DNA from: Pseudomonadota bacterium
GTDB taxonomy: Bacteria; Pseudomonadota; Gammaproteobacteria; Burkholderiales; Thiobacillaceae
Reading direction: 5' to 3'
Assembly: GCA_021821425.1 (NCBI GenBank)
Contig: JAKACL010000121.1
Location: 1 to 8,485 of the forward strand
DNA length: 8,485 nucleotides
In this document: positions 1 through 7,321 of the stretch, one piece after another
Layout of the letters: each line of letters starts with the position of its first letter
How positions within the stretch are numbered: position 1 is the stretch's first letter
Program-made: the position numbers and the translations under genes
Notes under the pieces: generated by a model
Databases searched by the model: none
What the model was told of the DNA's origin: nothing
What the model saw: only the letters and a program-made list of their open reading frames with translations

Positions 1-330
1 GCGACGGATCGCTTCGGCGCCTAGCTGGAATTCGCCGCGCGCTTCGTATAGCGAGGGCAGGGCGCGGATCTCGACATGGTCGCCGTTGGCCGGGGTGAAA
101 TCGGCAAACTGGTTGCGACCGCGGAACATCACGCAGCGCACCTGCGCGTTCGCATCCTTCAGCGAGAAATACCAGTGCCCGGAAGCGGCGCGCATGAAGT
201 TGGAGACTTCGCCTTCGACCCACAGCAAGGGCAATTGCGACTCCAGCGCGCGGCGCGCCATGCGGTTGAGCTCGCTGACGGTGAGCACGGGCAGGGCAGG
301 GGCGTCGGGAATATAGTCCGAAAATTCCAT
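1..330 (-). CDS. xseA: Exodeoxyribonuclease VII large subunit, N-terminal part (runs off left edge)
   Basis: Read on the minus strand from the ATG at 330-328, this gives 110 residues with no stop before the edge. They match the N-terminal OB-fold nucleic-acid-binding domain of XseA: LTVSELN at 16-22, WVEGEVSNF at 37-45, [10 protein letters not shown] at 50-59 and QVRCVMFR at 63-70. XseA pairs with several XseB subunits to form the cytoplasmic nuclease that degrades single-stranded DNA in repair. The catalytic domain, usually a further 300 or so residues, lies outside the window. An in-frame ATG 13 codons upstream (369-367) is possible, but the 330 start already gives a longer leader than the E. 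coli protein. Neither start has a clear Shine-Dalgarno. The gene is divergent from the exbB operon. The family call is very safe; the start is less so. Confidence 0.93.
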   Translation of the reverse strand, partial: MEFSDYIPDAPALPVLTVSELNRMARRALESQLPLLWVEGEVSNFMRAASGHWYFSLKDANAQVRCVMFRGRNQFADFTPANGDHVEIRALPSLYEARGEFQLGAEAIRR

Positions 331-539
331 GGCGTTCAGGATAACGGGTTCGCGCCCGGCATGCTTCATGCACAGTCACGGTTTCGCCATAAAAATTATT
401 TTGATCACCCTATTGACGATAGGAGTGTTTTTATAAACCATTGATTTTTATGAAAAAACCGGATTGGCTACTTTTTGTGCCGAAACGGTTTTTCCTTTGT
501 GGGCGGGCCTTTAGGACATGCGGTCGGCAGTTCCTCACA

Positions 540-568
540 GACTTATCCACACGAATTGTGGAGAAGTC
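540..568. promoter_or_regulatory. Inverted repeat containing a consensus DnaA box
   Basis: Two 12-base arms (540-551 and 557-568) are complementary at 11 of 12 positions around the 5-base centre CGAAT. The left arm contains TTATCCACA (543-551), the consensus high-affinity DnaA box. The right arm read on the minus strand is TTCTCCACA, one base off. The element lies about 100 bases upstream of the exbB start. It could be a paired DnaA site, an operator for another dimeric regulator, or a hairpin in the leader RNA. No T-run follows, so it is not a standard terminator. The sequence match is certain; the function is inferred. Confidence 0.45.
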
Positions 569-656
569 GATGGCCCTGCGAAATCTGCTGACGCCGACAA
601 TTCGTACTTGCCCAAACCTGCACGCGGGGGCTACATTTCGCCTGGTGTTTTCAATC

Positions 657-661
657 TGGAG
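657..661 (+). promoter_or_regulatory. Ribosome binding site that fixes the exbB GTG start
   Basis: TGGAG at 657-661 ends nine bases before the GTG at 671. That favours this non-ATG start over the far-upstream ATG at 518 in the same frame. Confidence 0.55.
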
Positions 662-670
662 TGGTATTCA

Positions 671-1276
671 GTGTTAGCCATCATCGAGGCGGCCGGTTGG
701 CCGATCTGGCCGTTGATCCTGGCGTCGGTCATTGCCGTCGCCATCATCATCGAGCGTGCCTACAGCCTGCGCGTCCAGGAAGTGGCGCCCGCCGGGCTGC
801 TGCTGGACACGGTCAAGCGCTATCAGGAACGCGGTGTCACCCAGGAGCTGGTGACCGAGCTGGCCGAAGGGTCGCCGATGGGCCGGATTTTCGCGACTGC
901 GCTGAAAAACGCGCACAACTCGCGCGAGGTGATGAAGGAGTCGATCGAGGAAGCCGGCCGCGCCGTCACCCACGACCTCGACCGCTTCCTCACCTCGCTC
1001 GGCACCGTCGCCAGCATGGCGCCGCTCCTGGGTCTGCTCGGCACGGTGATCGGCATGATCGAAATCTTCGGCGCGCAGACGTCCACCGGCACCAATCCCG
1101 GCCAGCTGGCGCACGGTATTTCGATTGCGCTCTACAACACCGCCTTCGGCCTGATCGTGGCGATCCCGGCGATGATCTTCTATCGTTTCTTCCGTGCCAA
1201 GGTCGAATCGCTGGTGGTCGACATGGAACAGCAGGCGATCAAGCTGGTGGAGATCGTCCACGGCGACCGGAAATAA
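671..1276 (+). CDS. exbB: MotA/TolQ/ExbB-family proton channel subunit
   Basis: This 201-residue inner-membrane protein has three predicted membrane segments at about 10-30, 108-131 and 148-172. The conserved block LTSLGTVASMAPLLGLLGTV (107-126) and the third-helix pattern YNTAFGLIVAIP (155-166) are typical of ExbB/TolQ. Such proteins form the pentameric stator that, with an ExbD/TolR dimer, converts the proton gradient into mechanical work at the outer membrane. The start chosen is GTG 671, preceded by GGAG. An ATG at 518 in frame would add 51 residues unlike the family. exbD follows after two bases, so the pair is surely co-translated. No TonB, TolA or TolB lies nearby, so whether it serves TonB receptors or a lipid or envelope process is open. 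ExbB versus TolQ is assigned by length and context. Confidence 0.88.
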   Translation: MLAIIEAAGWPIWPLILASVIAVAIIIERAYSLRVQEVAPAGLLLDTVKRYQERGVTQELVTELAEGSPMGRIFATALKNAHNSREVMKESIEEAGRAVTHDLDRFLTSLGTVASMAPLLGLLGTVIGMIEIFGAQTSTGTNPGQLAHGISIALYNTAFGLIVAIPAMIFYRFFRAKVESLVVDMEQQAIKLVEIVHGDRK

Positions 1277-1278
1277 GC

Positions 1279-1695
1279 ATGAACTTCAGGAAAGGACGCC
1301 GGGAAGACTATCCGGAAATCAATTTGATTCCGTTCATCGACATCCTGCTCGTCATCGTGATTTTCCTGGCGGTGACGACCACCTACGCGCGCTTTGCGGA
1401 ACTCAAGATCAACCTGCCCACCAGCCGTGCCGAGCAGACGCCCAGCCAGCCCAAGCAGATCGAGGTCGCCGTCGCCGAAAGCGGCCGCTACCAGATCGAC
1501 GACACGACCATAGGCGACGCCTCGGTCGAGGAACTGGCCGCCGCGCTGCAAAAGGCCGCCGGCTCGATGAGCGAGCCGGTGGTGGTGATCAACGCCGATG
1601 CGCGGGCCGCGCATCAGTCGGTGGTGAACGTGATGGAAGCGGCGCGCCGGGTCGGGCTGTCCCGCATTACCTTCGCCACCCAGTCCGCCCCCTAA
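1279..1695 (+). CDS. exbD: ExbD/TolR-family biopolymer transport protein
   Basis: The 138-residue protein has a short cytoplasmic N-terminus, one membrane helix at about 17-36 and a periplasmic domain. The pattern INLIPFIDILLVIVIF (14-29) carries the conserved membrane aspartate at residue 21, equivalent to the proton-carrying Asp25 of E. coli ExbD. The periplasmic part (about 40-135) includes VVVINADARAAHQSVVNVME, the usual ExbD/TolR fold region. It is the partner of the ExbB-type channel immediately upstream (TAA and ATG separated by two bases). The start is supported by GGAA at 1269-1272, six bases before the ATG. The lpxK start follows 11 bases after the stop. The family is certain; the energised outer-membrane partner cannot be told from this window. 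Confidence 0.9.
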   Translation: MNFRKGRREDYPEINLIPFIDILLVIVIFLAVTTTYARFAELKINLPTSRAEQTPSQPKQIEVAVAESGRYQIDDTTIGDASVEELAAALQKAAGSMSEPVVVINADARAAHQSVVNVMEAARRVGLSRITFATQSAP

Positions 1696-1706
1696 GCGGG
1701 CCTCGC

Positions 1707-2690
1707 ATGCTGTCCGTGCAAACACTGTGGGCGCGCACCGGCGTGCTCACCCTGCTGCTGCTTCCGTTTTCCGCCGTGTTCGCCGCCGTATCCGGGTTGC
1801 GCCGCCTGGCGTATCGACGCGTCTGGCTGGCCTCGGTGGCGGTGGGCGTGCCGGTGATCGTGGTCGGCAACCTCACTGCCGGCGGCAGCGGCAAAACCCC
1901 GCTGGTGATCTGGCTGGTGCTGCAGTTGCGCGCACGCGGCTATCGCCCTGGCGTGGTCAGCCGCGGCTACGGTGGTTCCGCCCGCGGTTGCGTCGAGGTG
2001 ATGCCCGACAGCGCCGCCGCCGACGTGGGCGACGAGCCGCTGCTGATCCGCACCAAGACGGACGTGCCGGTGGTGGTGGGACGCGACCGGGTGGCGGCGG
2101 CGCGTTCCCTGCTCGCCCGCCATCCCGGCGTCGACGTGATCGTGTCCGACGATGGCCTGCAGCATTACCGGCTGCATCGGGACATCGAACTGGCTGTGAT
2201 CGACGCGGCGAGCGGACTGGGCAACGGGTGGCTGCTGCCGGCCGGGCCGCTGCGCGAACCGCCCAGCCGCCTCGCCCGGGTCGACGCCGTCGTCCAGGCG
2301 GTGCGCGGCGCTGCCGTGCCACTCCCCCTCGAGGGCGCCTGGCGCGCCGACTACCGCGCAGGCCGCGCCTATCGCCTGCAGGCGCCGCTGCACAAAATCG
2401 CGCTGCCCGACCTGCCTCCACAGGACTGGATTGCCGCCACCGGAATCGGCCGCCCGCAGGGTTTCTTCGATATGCTGACCGCGCATGGCATCCGTTTCAG
2501 TCCGCGCGTCTTTGCCGATCATCATGCTTTTCAGGCCGGCGATCTGCCGGCAGACGCCGCCGTGCTGATGACGGAAAAAGACGCGGTAAAATGCCGGACG
2601 ATCGCAGGAGCGAACTGGTGGGCGGTGGAACTCGACGTTGCCCCCGAAGCCGGTTTCATGGACTGGTTGGACGCACGCCTCAAACGATAA
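1707..2690 (+). CDS. lpxK: Tetraacyldisaccharide 4'-kinase (lipid A biosynthesis)
   Basis: LpxK phosphorylates the 4' position of the tetraacyldisaccharide 1-phosphate to give lipid IVA, at the cytoplasmic face of the inner membrane. The 327-residue length is usual. An N-terminal hydrophobic stretch (about 11-30) anchors the protein. The P-loop GNLTAGGSGKTP is at 54-65, SRGYGG at 85-90, the acidic motif SDDGLQH at 147-153, LPAGPLRE at 177-184, and a C-terminal TEKDAVK block follows, all hallmarks of LpxK. The ATG is 11 bases after exbD with only a weak ribosome site, suggesting translational coupling. In many relatives lpxK is followed directly by the Trm112-like gene and kdsB; here a diguanylate cyclase gene sits in between. 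No msbA flippase gene is present beside it. Confidence 0.96.
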   Translation: MLSVQTLWARTGVLTLLLLPFSAVFAAVSGLRRLAYRRVWLASVAVGVPVIVVGNLTAGGSGKTPLVIWLVLQLRARGYRPGVVSRGYGGSARGCVEVMPDSAAADVGDEPLLIRTKTDVPVVVGRDRVAAARSLLARHPGVDVIVSDDGLQHYRLHRDIELAVIDAASGLGNGWLLPAGPLREPPSRLARVDAVVQAVRGAAVPLPLEGAWRADYRAGRAYRLQAPLHKIALPDLPPQDWIAATGIGRPQGFFDMLTAHGIRFSPRVFADHHAFQAGDLPADAAVLMTEKDAVKCRTIAGANWWAVELDVAPEAGFMDWLDARLKR

Positions 2691-2705
2691 CAATCCGGGC
2701 GCGCG

Positions 2706-2712
2706 AAGGAGG
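2706..2712 (+). promoter_or_regulatory. Strong Shine-Dalgarno of the diguanylate cyclase gene
   Basis: AAGGAGG is one of the strongest ribosome sites in the window, five bases before the ATG at 2718 and 11 before the in-frame ATG at 2724. Either ATG may be used. Its strength compared with the weak sites of exbD and lpxK suggests this gene is translated independently. Confidence 0.6.
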
Positions 2713-2717
2713 GAACG

Positions 2718-3833
2718 ATGGGTATGCCATACACAGACTGGAGCGACCGCAGGCATCCGTGCCGCTGGGAATCGGTCGAGGGCGAGGCCGGCTTCTGGAT
2801 GCCCGACCGTTCCGAAATCGTCACCCAATTCTTCACCCGCTATCTGTTTTTTTCGCTGGCGGTCATCTACTTCTCCACGCTGGAGAGCGTGCCCTCGGTG
2901 CTGTTCACCATCGAGCACCTGCTGATCGCGCTCGGCGTCTATTTCCTCTTCAATACCTGGTTTTTCCGGCAGGCACTGCAGGGCGTCACGCTGCTCAACA
3001 TCCGTAGCGCGATGACCGCCGACCTGATCATCGTCACCCTGTGCGTGATCCACGATCCCAATCCGATTCCACCTTCGGCGCTGGCCTTCCTGATGGTGCT
3101 GCTCGGCAACGGCATGCGCTACGGCATGCGCCTGTTTGCAGAAGTGCTGGGTGGCGCCTTCATTGGCATGGCGCTGTCCTTTGCCATGCGTTACCGCATC
3201 GGCGGTTTCGAAATCAGCGCCGGCGACGTGTTCTTCGGCGTGTTCTGGGTCAGCCTGGCCTTGTATGCCTACATCCTGATGGGCCACATCGAAACCCAGC
3301 GCAGCCAGCTCGACTACCGCAGCCGTTTCGACACGCTAACCGGCCTGCTCAACCGCCACGGCCTGCTGGCGGCGGCCGACCGCATTTTCGACAAGGCGAA
3401 TCCCGAGGTGCCGGCCACCGTGTTGTTTGCCGACCTCAACCAGTTCAAGGCAGTCAACGACCGCTACGGCCACGGCGTCGGCGACCGCGTGCTGGCCGAG
3501 TTCGGGCAGATCTTCAGCGAGTCGGCCGAGATGGGCGTGTGCGGACGCTGGGGTGGCGACGAATTCGTCGCCATCCTGCCGCAGCGGAGCGAGGCGGACA
3601 TGCAGCAGATTTTCGACCGCATCAAGACGCGCACCCAGGCCTGGAGCAATAGCAACGGCCTGCCGATGGCGGTGAGCCTCGGCACCAGCCAGGCGCCGCA
3701 GGATGGCCACGACCTCAACACGCTGCTCTCGGTGGCCGACATCCATCTCTACAAGAGCAAATCGCAGCAACCCGAAACGGACGCTGCCCCCGCGTTTTAC
3801 AGGACCCTCACGAATGAACCCGAAGCTACTTGA
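2718..3833 (+). CDS. Membrane-anchored diguanylate cyclase (GGDEF domain)
   Basis: This 371-residue protein has about five to six membrane segments between residues 34 and 190, then a C-terminal GGDEF domain (about 200-350). The domain shows DTLTGLLNR (205-213), [20 protein letters not shown] (237-256) and an intact RWGGDEF signature with GGDEF at 279-283, so synthesis of cyclic di-GMP from two GTP is expected. The usual inhibitory RxxD site five residues before GGDEF is absent: residues 270-273 are AEMG. Product feedback of the standard kind is therefore unlikely. The N-terminal membrane module probably senses a signal; I do not recognise its ligand. The gene lies between lpxK and the Trm112-like gene, and its last 20 bases overlap the latter. 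The start could also be ATG 2724. Confidence 0.9.
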   Translation: MGMPYTDWSDRRHPCRWESVEGEAGFWMPDRSEIVTQFFTRYLFFSLAVIYFSTLESVPSVLFTIEHLLIALGVYFLFNTWFFRQALQGVTLLNIRSAMTADLIIVTLCVIHDPNPIPPSALAFLMVLLGNGMRYGMRLFAEVLGGAFIGMALSFAMRYRIGGFEISAGDVFFGVFWVSLALYAYILMGHIETQRSQLDYRSRFDTLTGLLNRHGLLAAADRIFDKANPEVPATVLFADLNQFKAVNDRYGHGVGDRVLAEFGQIFSESAEMGVCGRWGGDEFVAILPQRSEADMQQIFDRIKTRTQAWSNSNGLPMAVSLGTSQAPQDGHDLNTLLSVADIHLYKSKSQQPETDAAPAFYRTLTNEPEAT

Positions 3834-3999
3834 AATCCTCGTCTGTCCGGTCTGCAAGGGTCCCCTCGACTGGAAAAAACCCGCGCAGGAACTGGTCTGC
3901 CGGGCTTGCCGCCTTGCCTATCCCGTCCGCGACGACATTCCGGTGATGCTGCCGGAAGAGGCGCGCACTCTGAATCCGGACGAAATCCACGGCAGCTGA
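3814..3999 (+). CDS. ycaR: Trm112-like zinc protein, YcaR/UPF0434 family
   Basis: This short 61-residue protein is typical in length for the bacterial YcaR family. It begins [20 protein letters not shown] and has four cysteines in two pairs, C11/C14 and C29/C32, suited to bind one zinc. The [16 protein letters not shown] segment (36-51) is the family's conserved C-terminal part. The eukaryotic and archaeal relative Trm112 activates methyltransferases. The role of the bacterial member is not settled, though the gene is very often placed between lpxK and kdsB, as here. Its start lies inside the end of the diguanylate cyclase gene (20-base overlap), with AGGA at 3801-3804 nine bases upstream. 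kdsB starts two bases after its stop, implying co-translation. Confidence 0.92.
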   Translation: MNPKLLEILVCPVCKGPLDWKKPAQELVCRACRLAYPVRDDIPVMLPEEARTLNPDEIHGS

Positions 4000-4001
4000 G
4001 C

Positions 4002-4760
4002 ATGCATTTCAGCGTCGTCATTCCAGCGCGCTATGCATCGAGTCGACTGCCGGGCAAGCCGCTGGCCGACATCGGCGGGCGGCCGATGGTGCTGCGCGTG
4101 CTCGATCGTGCGCTGCTGGCGGGGGCCGAGTCGGTTGTCGTCGCCACCGACGACGTGCGCGTGCAGCGGGCGGTCGAGGCCGCCGGCCACCGCGCGCTGA
4201 TGACTTCGCCCGACCACCAGTCCGGCACCGAGCGCCTGGTCGAAGTGGCCGAAACCCTAGGCTGGGCGGACGACACGCTGGTGGTCAACGTGCAGGGCGA
4301 CGAGCCGTTGATCGATCCCGAACTGATCCGCGAAGCTGCGCGCCAGTTGATCCTGCACGACGACGCGGTGATGGCCACGCTGGCGCATCCGATCCACGAT
4401 CACGCCGACTTCATCAATCCCAATGTCGTCAAGGTCGTGGCCGACGAAGCCGGCTATGCGCTGTATTTCAGCCGCGCGCCGGTGCCGTGGCCGCGCGATG
4501 CCTTCGCCAACCGGCAGCCCATGCCGCACGAATTCGGCGCGCTGCGCCATATCGGCCTGTATGCCTACCGCGCCGGTTTCCTGCGCACCTACGCCAGTCT
4601 TGCCAGCTCGCCGCTGGAACGCCATGAAATGCTGGAACAGCTGCGCGTGCTGTGGCACGGCTACCGCATCAGCCTCGGTATCACGCCGATGGCGCCGGCC
4701 CCCGGCGTCGACACGCCGGAAGACCTGGCGCGCGTGCGCGGCCTGTTTGCCGCGGCATAG
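4002..4760 (+). CDS. kdsB: 3-deoxy-manno-octulosonate cytidylyltransferase (CMP-Kdo synthetase)
   Basis: KdsB activates Kdo with CTP to CMP-Kdo, the donor for the inner core of lipopolysaccharide, in the cytoplasm. The 252-residue length is standard. Visible motifs are the nucleotide-binding [15 protein letters not shown] (7-21), VATDD (47-51), SGTERL (74-79) and NVQGDEPLI (96-104), whose Asp100 is the metal ligand expected in this family. Later come [12 protein letters not shown] and HIGLYAYR, also conserved. It is the last gene of the exbB-lpxK run, starting two bases after the Trm112-like stop. A 105-base gap with a possible new promoter then separates it from adk. No convincing terminator follows kdsB, so some read-through into adk is possible. 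Confidence 0.97.
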   Translation: MHFSVVIPARYASSRLPGKPLADIGGRPMVLRVLDRALLAGAESVVVATDDVRVQRAVEAAGHRALMTSPDHQSGTERLVEVAETLGWADDTLVVNVQGDEPLIDPELIREAARQLILHDDAVMATLAHPIHDHADFINPNVVKVVADEAGYALYFSRAPVPWPRDAFANRQPMPHEFGALRHIGLYAYRAGFLRTYASLASSPLERHEMLEQLRVLWHGYRISLGITPMAPAPGVDTPEDLARVRGLFAAA

Positions 4761-4780
4761 CAGCCGCTTGAATCCCCCAA

Positions 4781-5519
<739 letters not shown>

Positions 5520-5537
5520 CGTTCACGCCAGACCGCC

Positions 5538-5903
5538 ATGCCGCAGCAGATTCACCCGATGACCGAGACCGAACGCTGGATCGTGACCGGCGCGGTGAAG
5601 GAACGCTACGGCAAGGCGGTCGAGATCCAGGATGTCGAAACCGAAATCCGCCTGCATATCGATGACCGCGAACTGACATTGTGCCCGGGCTTCTACTGGA
5701 ACGAGCGCGGCTGCCATTTCGTGTTGTCGAAGACCGGTGATTCGCGCTACCGCAGCATGTTCTTCTACCGCATCCGCGACCGCTTCGCGACCGGCCGCGA
5801 GGAATACGACGACATCGGCGACTGCGTCACCACGCTCTTGAAAATGCAGGCCGACGAAGAAGCCAAGCGCCTCGCCGAGAACGAGGCGTCCGGCAACAGT
5901 TGA
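5538..5903 (+). CDS. Conserved-looking hypothetical protein downstream of adk
   Basis: I do not recognise this 121-residue protein. It is soluble, with no signal peptide or membrane segment. It appears to have an N-terminal helix (TETERWIVTGAVKERYG), then alternating short strands (VETEIRLHI, ELTLCPGFYW, CHFVLSK), an aromatic and arginine-rich stretch (YRSMFFYRIRDRF, 71-83), and a charged helical tail rich in Glu and Ala. Three cysteines (49, 59, 96) are not in a metal-binding spacing. Codon choice and GC match the neighbours, and the gene lies 18 bases after adk with a terminator seven bases beyond its stop, so it is very probably real and co-transcribed with adk. No good ribosome site precedes ATG 5538. 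ATG 5559 (MTETERW) is an alternative start. Confidence 0.8.
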   Translation: MPQQIHPMTETERWIVTGAVKERYGKAVEIQDVETEIRLHIDDRELTLCPGFYWNERGCHFVLSKTGDSRYRSMFFYRIRDRFATGREEYDDIGDCVTTLLKMQADEEAKRLAENEASGNS

Positions 5904-5909
5904 ATTTTG

Positions 5910-5937
5910 AAGCCAGCCCGCGCTGGCTTTTTGTTTT
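5910..5937 (+). terminator. Intrinsic terminator after the adk unit
   Basis: A perfect 8-base stem AAGCCAGC/GCTGGCTT (5910-5917 and 5922-5929) with the 4-base loop CCGC is followed by TTTGTTTT. It lies seven bases after the hypothetical gene's stop and separates the adk unit from pfp. Confidence 0.9.
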
Positions 5938-5976
5938 GCAAACGACCACACAGATAATCAAGGAGACAGCACCATC

Positions 5977-7233
5977 ATGGCGAAAAAAATGAACGCCTTC
6001 TACGCACAGTCCGGCGGCGTCACCGCGGTCATCAACGCGTCGGCCTGCGGCGTGATCGAAACCGCGCGCAAGCACAAGGACACGATCGGCAAGGTCTACG
6101 CCGGCCGCAACGGCATCATCGGCGCGCTTACCGAAGACCTGATCGACACCAGCAAGGAATCCGCCGCCGCGATCGCCGCGCTGCGTTCCACGCCGTCGGG
6201 CGCATTCGGCTCCTGCCGCTTCAAGCTCAAATCGCTCGAAGCCAACAAGCGCGAATACGAGCGCCTGATCGAAGTGTTCAAGGCGCACAATATCGGCTAC
6301 TTCTTCTACAACGGCGGCGGCGACTCGGCCGACACCTGCTTCAAGGTCTCGCAGCTCTCCGAAGCCATGGGCTACCCGATCCAGGCCATCCACGTGCCGA
6401 AGACCGTCGACAACGACCTGCCGATCACCGACTGCTGCCCCGGCTTCGGCTCGGTCGCCAAGTACATCGCCGTCTCCACACTGGAAGCCAGCTACGACGT
6501 GCGCTCGATGGCCAAGACCTCGACCAAGGTTTTTGTAATTGAGGTGATGGGCCGTCACGCCGGCTGGATCGCCGCCGCCGGCGGCCTGGTCGAGGACCAC
6601 GGCATTCCGGTCGTGATCCTGTTCCCGGAAATCGAATTCGACCAGAAGAAGTTTCTCGCCCGCGTCGACAAACTGGTGAAGGAGCACGGCTACTGCACTG
6701 TCGTCGTGTCGGAAGGCTGCCACTACCCGGACGGCAAATTCCTCGCCGAGCAAGGCACCCGCGACGCCTTCGGCCACGCCCAGCTGGGCGGCGCCGCGCC
6801 GGTGGTCGCCAACATGATCAAGGACGCGCTCGGCCACAAGTTCCACTGGGCCGTCGCCGACTACCTGCAGCGCGCCGCGCGCCACATCGCGTCGAAGACC
6901 GACGTCAAGCAGGCCTACGAGTTGGGCCAGAAAGCCGTCGAACTCGCGGTCAAGGGCCACAATTCGGTGATGCCGACGGTCGACCGCATTTCCGACGTGC
7001 CCTACAAGTACAAGATCGGCATGGCGCCGCTCTCGAAGGTCGCCAACGTCGAGAAGTTCATGCCGCGCGACTTCATCACCAAGGATGGCTTCGGCATCAC
7101 CGACAAGTGCAAGCGCTATCTGACGCCGTTGATCCAGGGGGAAGACTATCCGAAGTACAAGAACGGCCTGCCGGTCTACGTGACGCTGAAGAACGTCGCG
7201 GTGGCGAAGAAGCTGGCGGCGTTCAAACTTTGA
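5977..7233 (+). CDS. pfp: Pyrophosphate-dependent 6-phosphofructokinase
   Basis: This cytoplasmic enzyme reversibly interconverts fructose-6-P + PPi and fructose-1,6-bisP + Pi, so it can serve glycolysis or, in reverse, gluconeogenesis and the Calvin cycle. The 418-residue length suits PPi-type enzymes and exceeds the roughly 320 of ATP-PFKs. Motifs: AQSGGVTAVIN (10-20), GGGDS (113-117), the catalytic PKTVDND (141-147) and MGRHAGW (191-197). The lysine before TVDND and the aspartate in GGGDS are the residues known to mark PPi rather than ATP use. The first aspartate of the usual GGDDS is glycine here. AAGGAG at 5960-5965 is 11 bases before the ATG, slightly far. pfp follows a strong terminator, so it likely has its own promoter, and it lies upstream of hppA. 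Some relatives also act on sedoheptulose phosphates. Confidence 0.95.
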   Translation: MAKKMNAFYAQSGGVTAVINASACGVIETARKHKDTIGKVYAGRNGIIGALTEDLIDTSKESAAAIAALRSTPSGAFGSCRFKLKSLEANKREYERLIEVFKAHNIGYFFYNGGGDSADTCFKVSQLSEAMGYPIQAIHVPKTVDNDLPITDCCPGFGSVAKYIAVSTLEASYDVRSMAKTSTKVFVIEVMGRHAGWIAAAGGLVEDHGIPVVILFPEIEFDQKKFLARVDKLVKEHGYCTVVVSEGCHYPDGKFLAEQGTRDAFGHAQLGGAAPVVANMIKDALGHKFHWAVADYLQRAARHIASKTDVKQAYELGQKAVELAVKGHNSVMPTVDRISDVPYKYKIGMAPLSKVANVEKFMPRDFITKDGFGITDKCKRYLTPLIQGEDYPKYKNGLPVYVTLKNVAVAKKLAAFKL

Positions 7234-7277
7234 GGAGGAGAGGGATCAGGGGTCAGGATTCAGGGATCAGGGGTGGT

Positions 7278-7292
7278 GCGGGCATGGCCCGC
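7278..7292 (+). repeat. Inner hairpin 1 of the composite repeat
   Basis: GCGGGC and GCCCGC pair perfectly around ATG. It lies directly inside the left long arm. Confidence 0.6.
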
Positions 7293-7308
7293 GCCCTTGA
7301 ATCAACTC

Positions 7309-7321
7309 GCGGCGAAGCCGC
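7309..7321 (+). repeat. Inner hairpin 2 of the composite repeat
   Basis: GCGGC and GCCGC pair perfectly around GAA. It resembles the short GC-rich palindromes of REP-type elements and sits just before the right-hand CCCC-rich arm. Confidence 0.55.

Larger units (their letters stand above)
331..670. other. Divergent intergenic region between xseA and the exbB operon
   Basis: This 340-base spacer separates two divergent genes, so promoters for both should lie here. Positions 385-460 are clearly AT-richer than the surrounding genes, as expected for a promoter zone. TTGACG at 413-418 and TATAAA at 432-437 look like sigma-70 boxes but are only 13 bases apart, so I do not call a promoter. The main structured element is the inverted repeat at 540-568. 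An open frame continues upstream of the exbB start to 518, but its residues do not resemble the family and I treat it as non-coding. Confidence 0.6.

Noticed and set aside
328..369. Upstream in-frame ATG (369-367) as the xseA start
   Set aside because: It would add 13 residues to a protein already longer at the N-terminus than E. coli XseA, with no ribosome site. It is kept only as an alternative.
413..437. TTGACG and TATAAA as a promoter for the exbB operon
   Set aside because: The spacing is only 13 bases, too short for a sigma-70 promoter.
518..670. N-terminal extension of the ExbB-type protein from ATG 518
   Set aside because: The extra 51 residues have no membrane or family character, the stretch includes the DnaA-box palindrome, and GTG 671 has a well-placed GGAG.
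1692..3287. Long minus-strand open frame (531 codons) opposite lpxK and the cyclase
   Set aside because: It is a shadow of GC-rich coding sequence. The translation is His, Gly, Ala and Asp rich without domains, and the plus strand carries two clear families.
4752..4767. GCGGC/GCCGC hairpin at the end of kdsB as a terminator
   Set aside because: The stem is only five bases with no adjacent T-run; the AT-rich tract begins 13 bases later.
5931..5958. TTGTTT and GATAAT as a promoter for pfp
   Set aside because: The -10 match is good, but the -35 overlaps the terminator T-run and the start of transcription would fall in the ribosome site, removing it from the mRNA.
5827..6960. Long minus-strand open frame opposite pfp
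   Set aside because: It runs through a terminator and antisense to a confident enzyme gene, with no recognisable motif.
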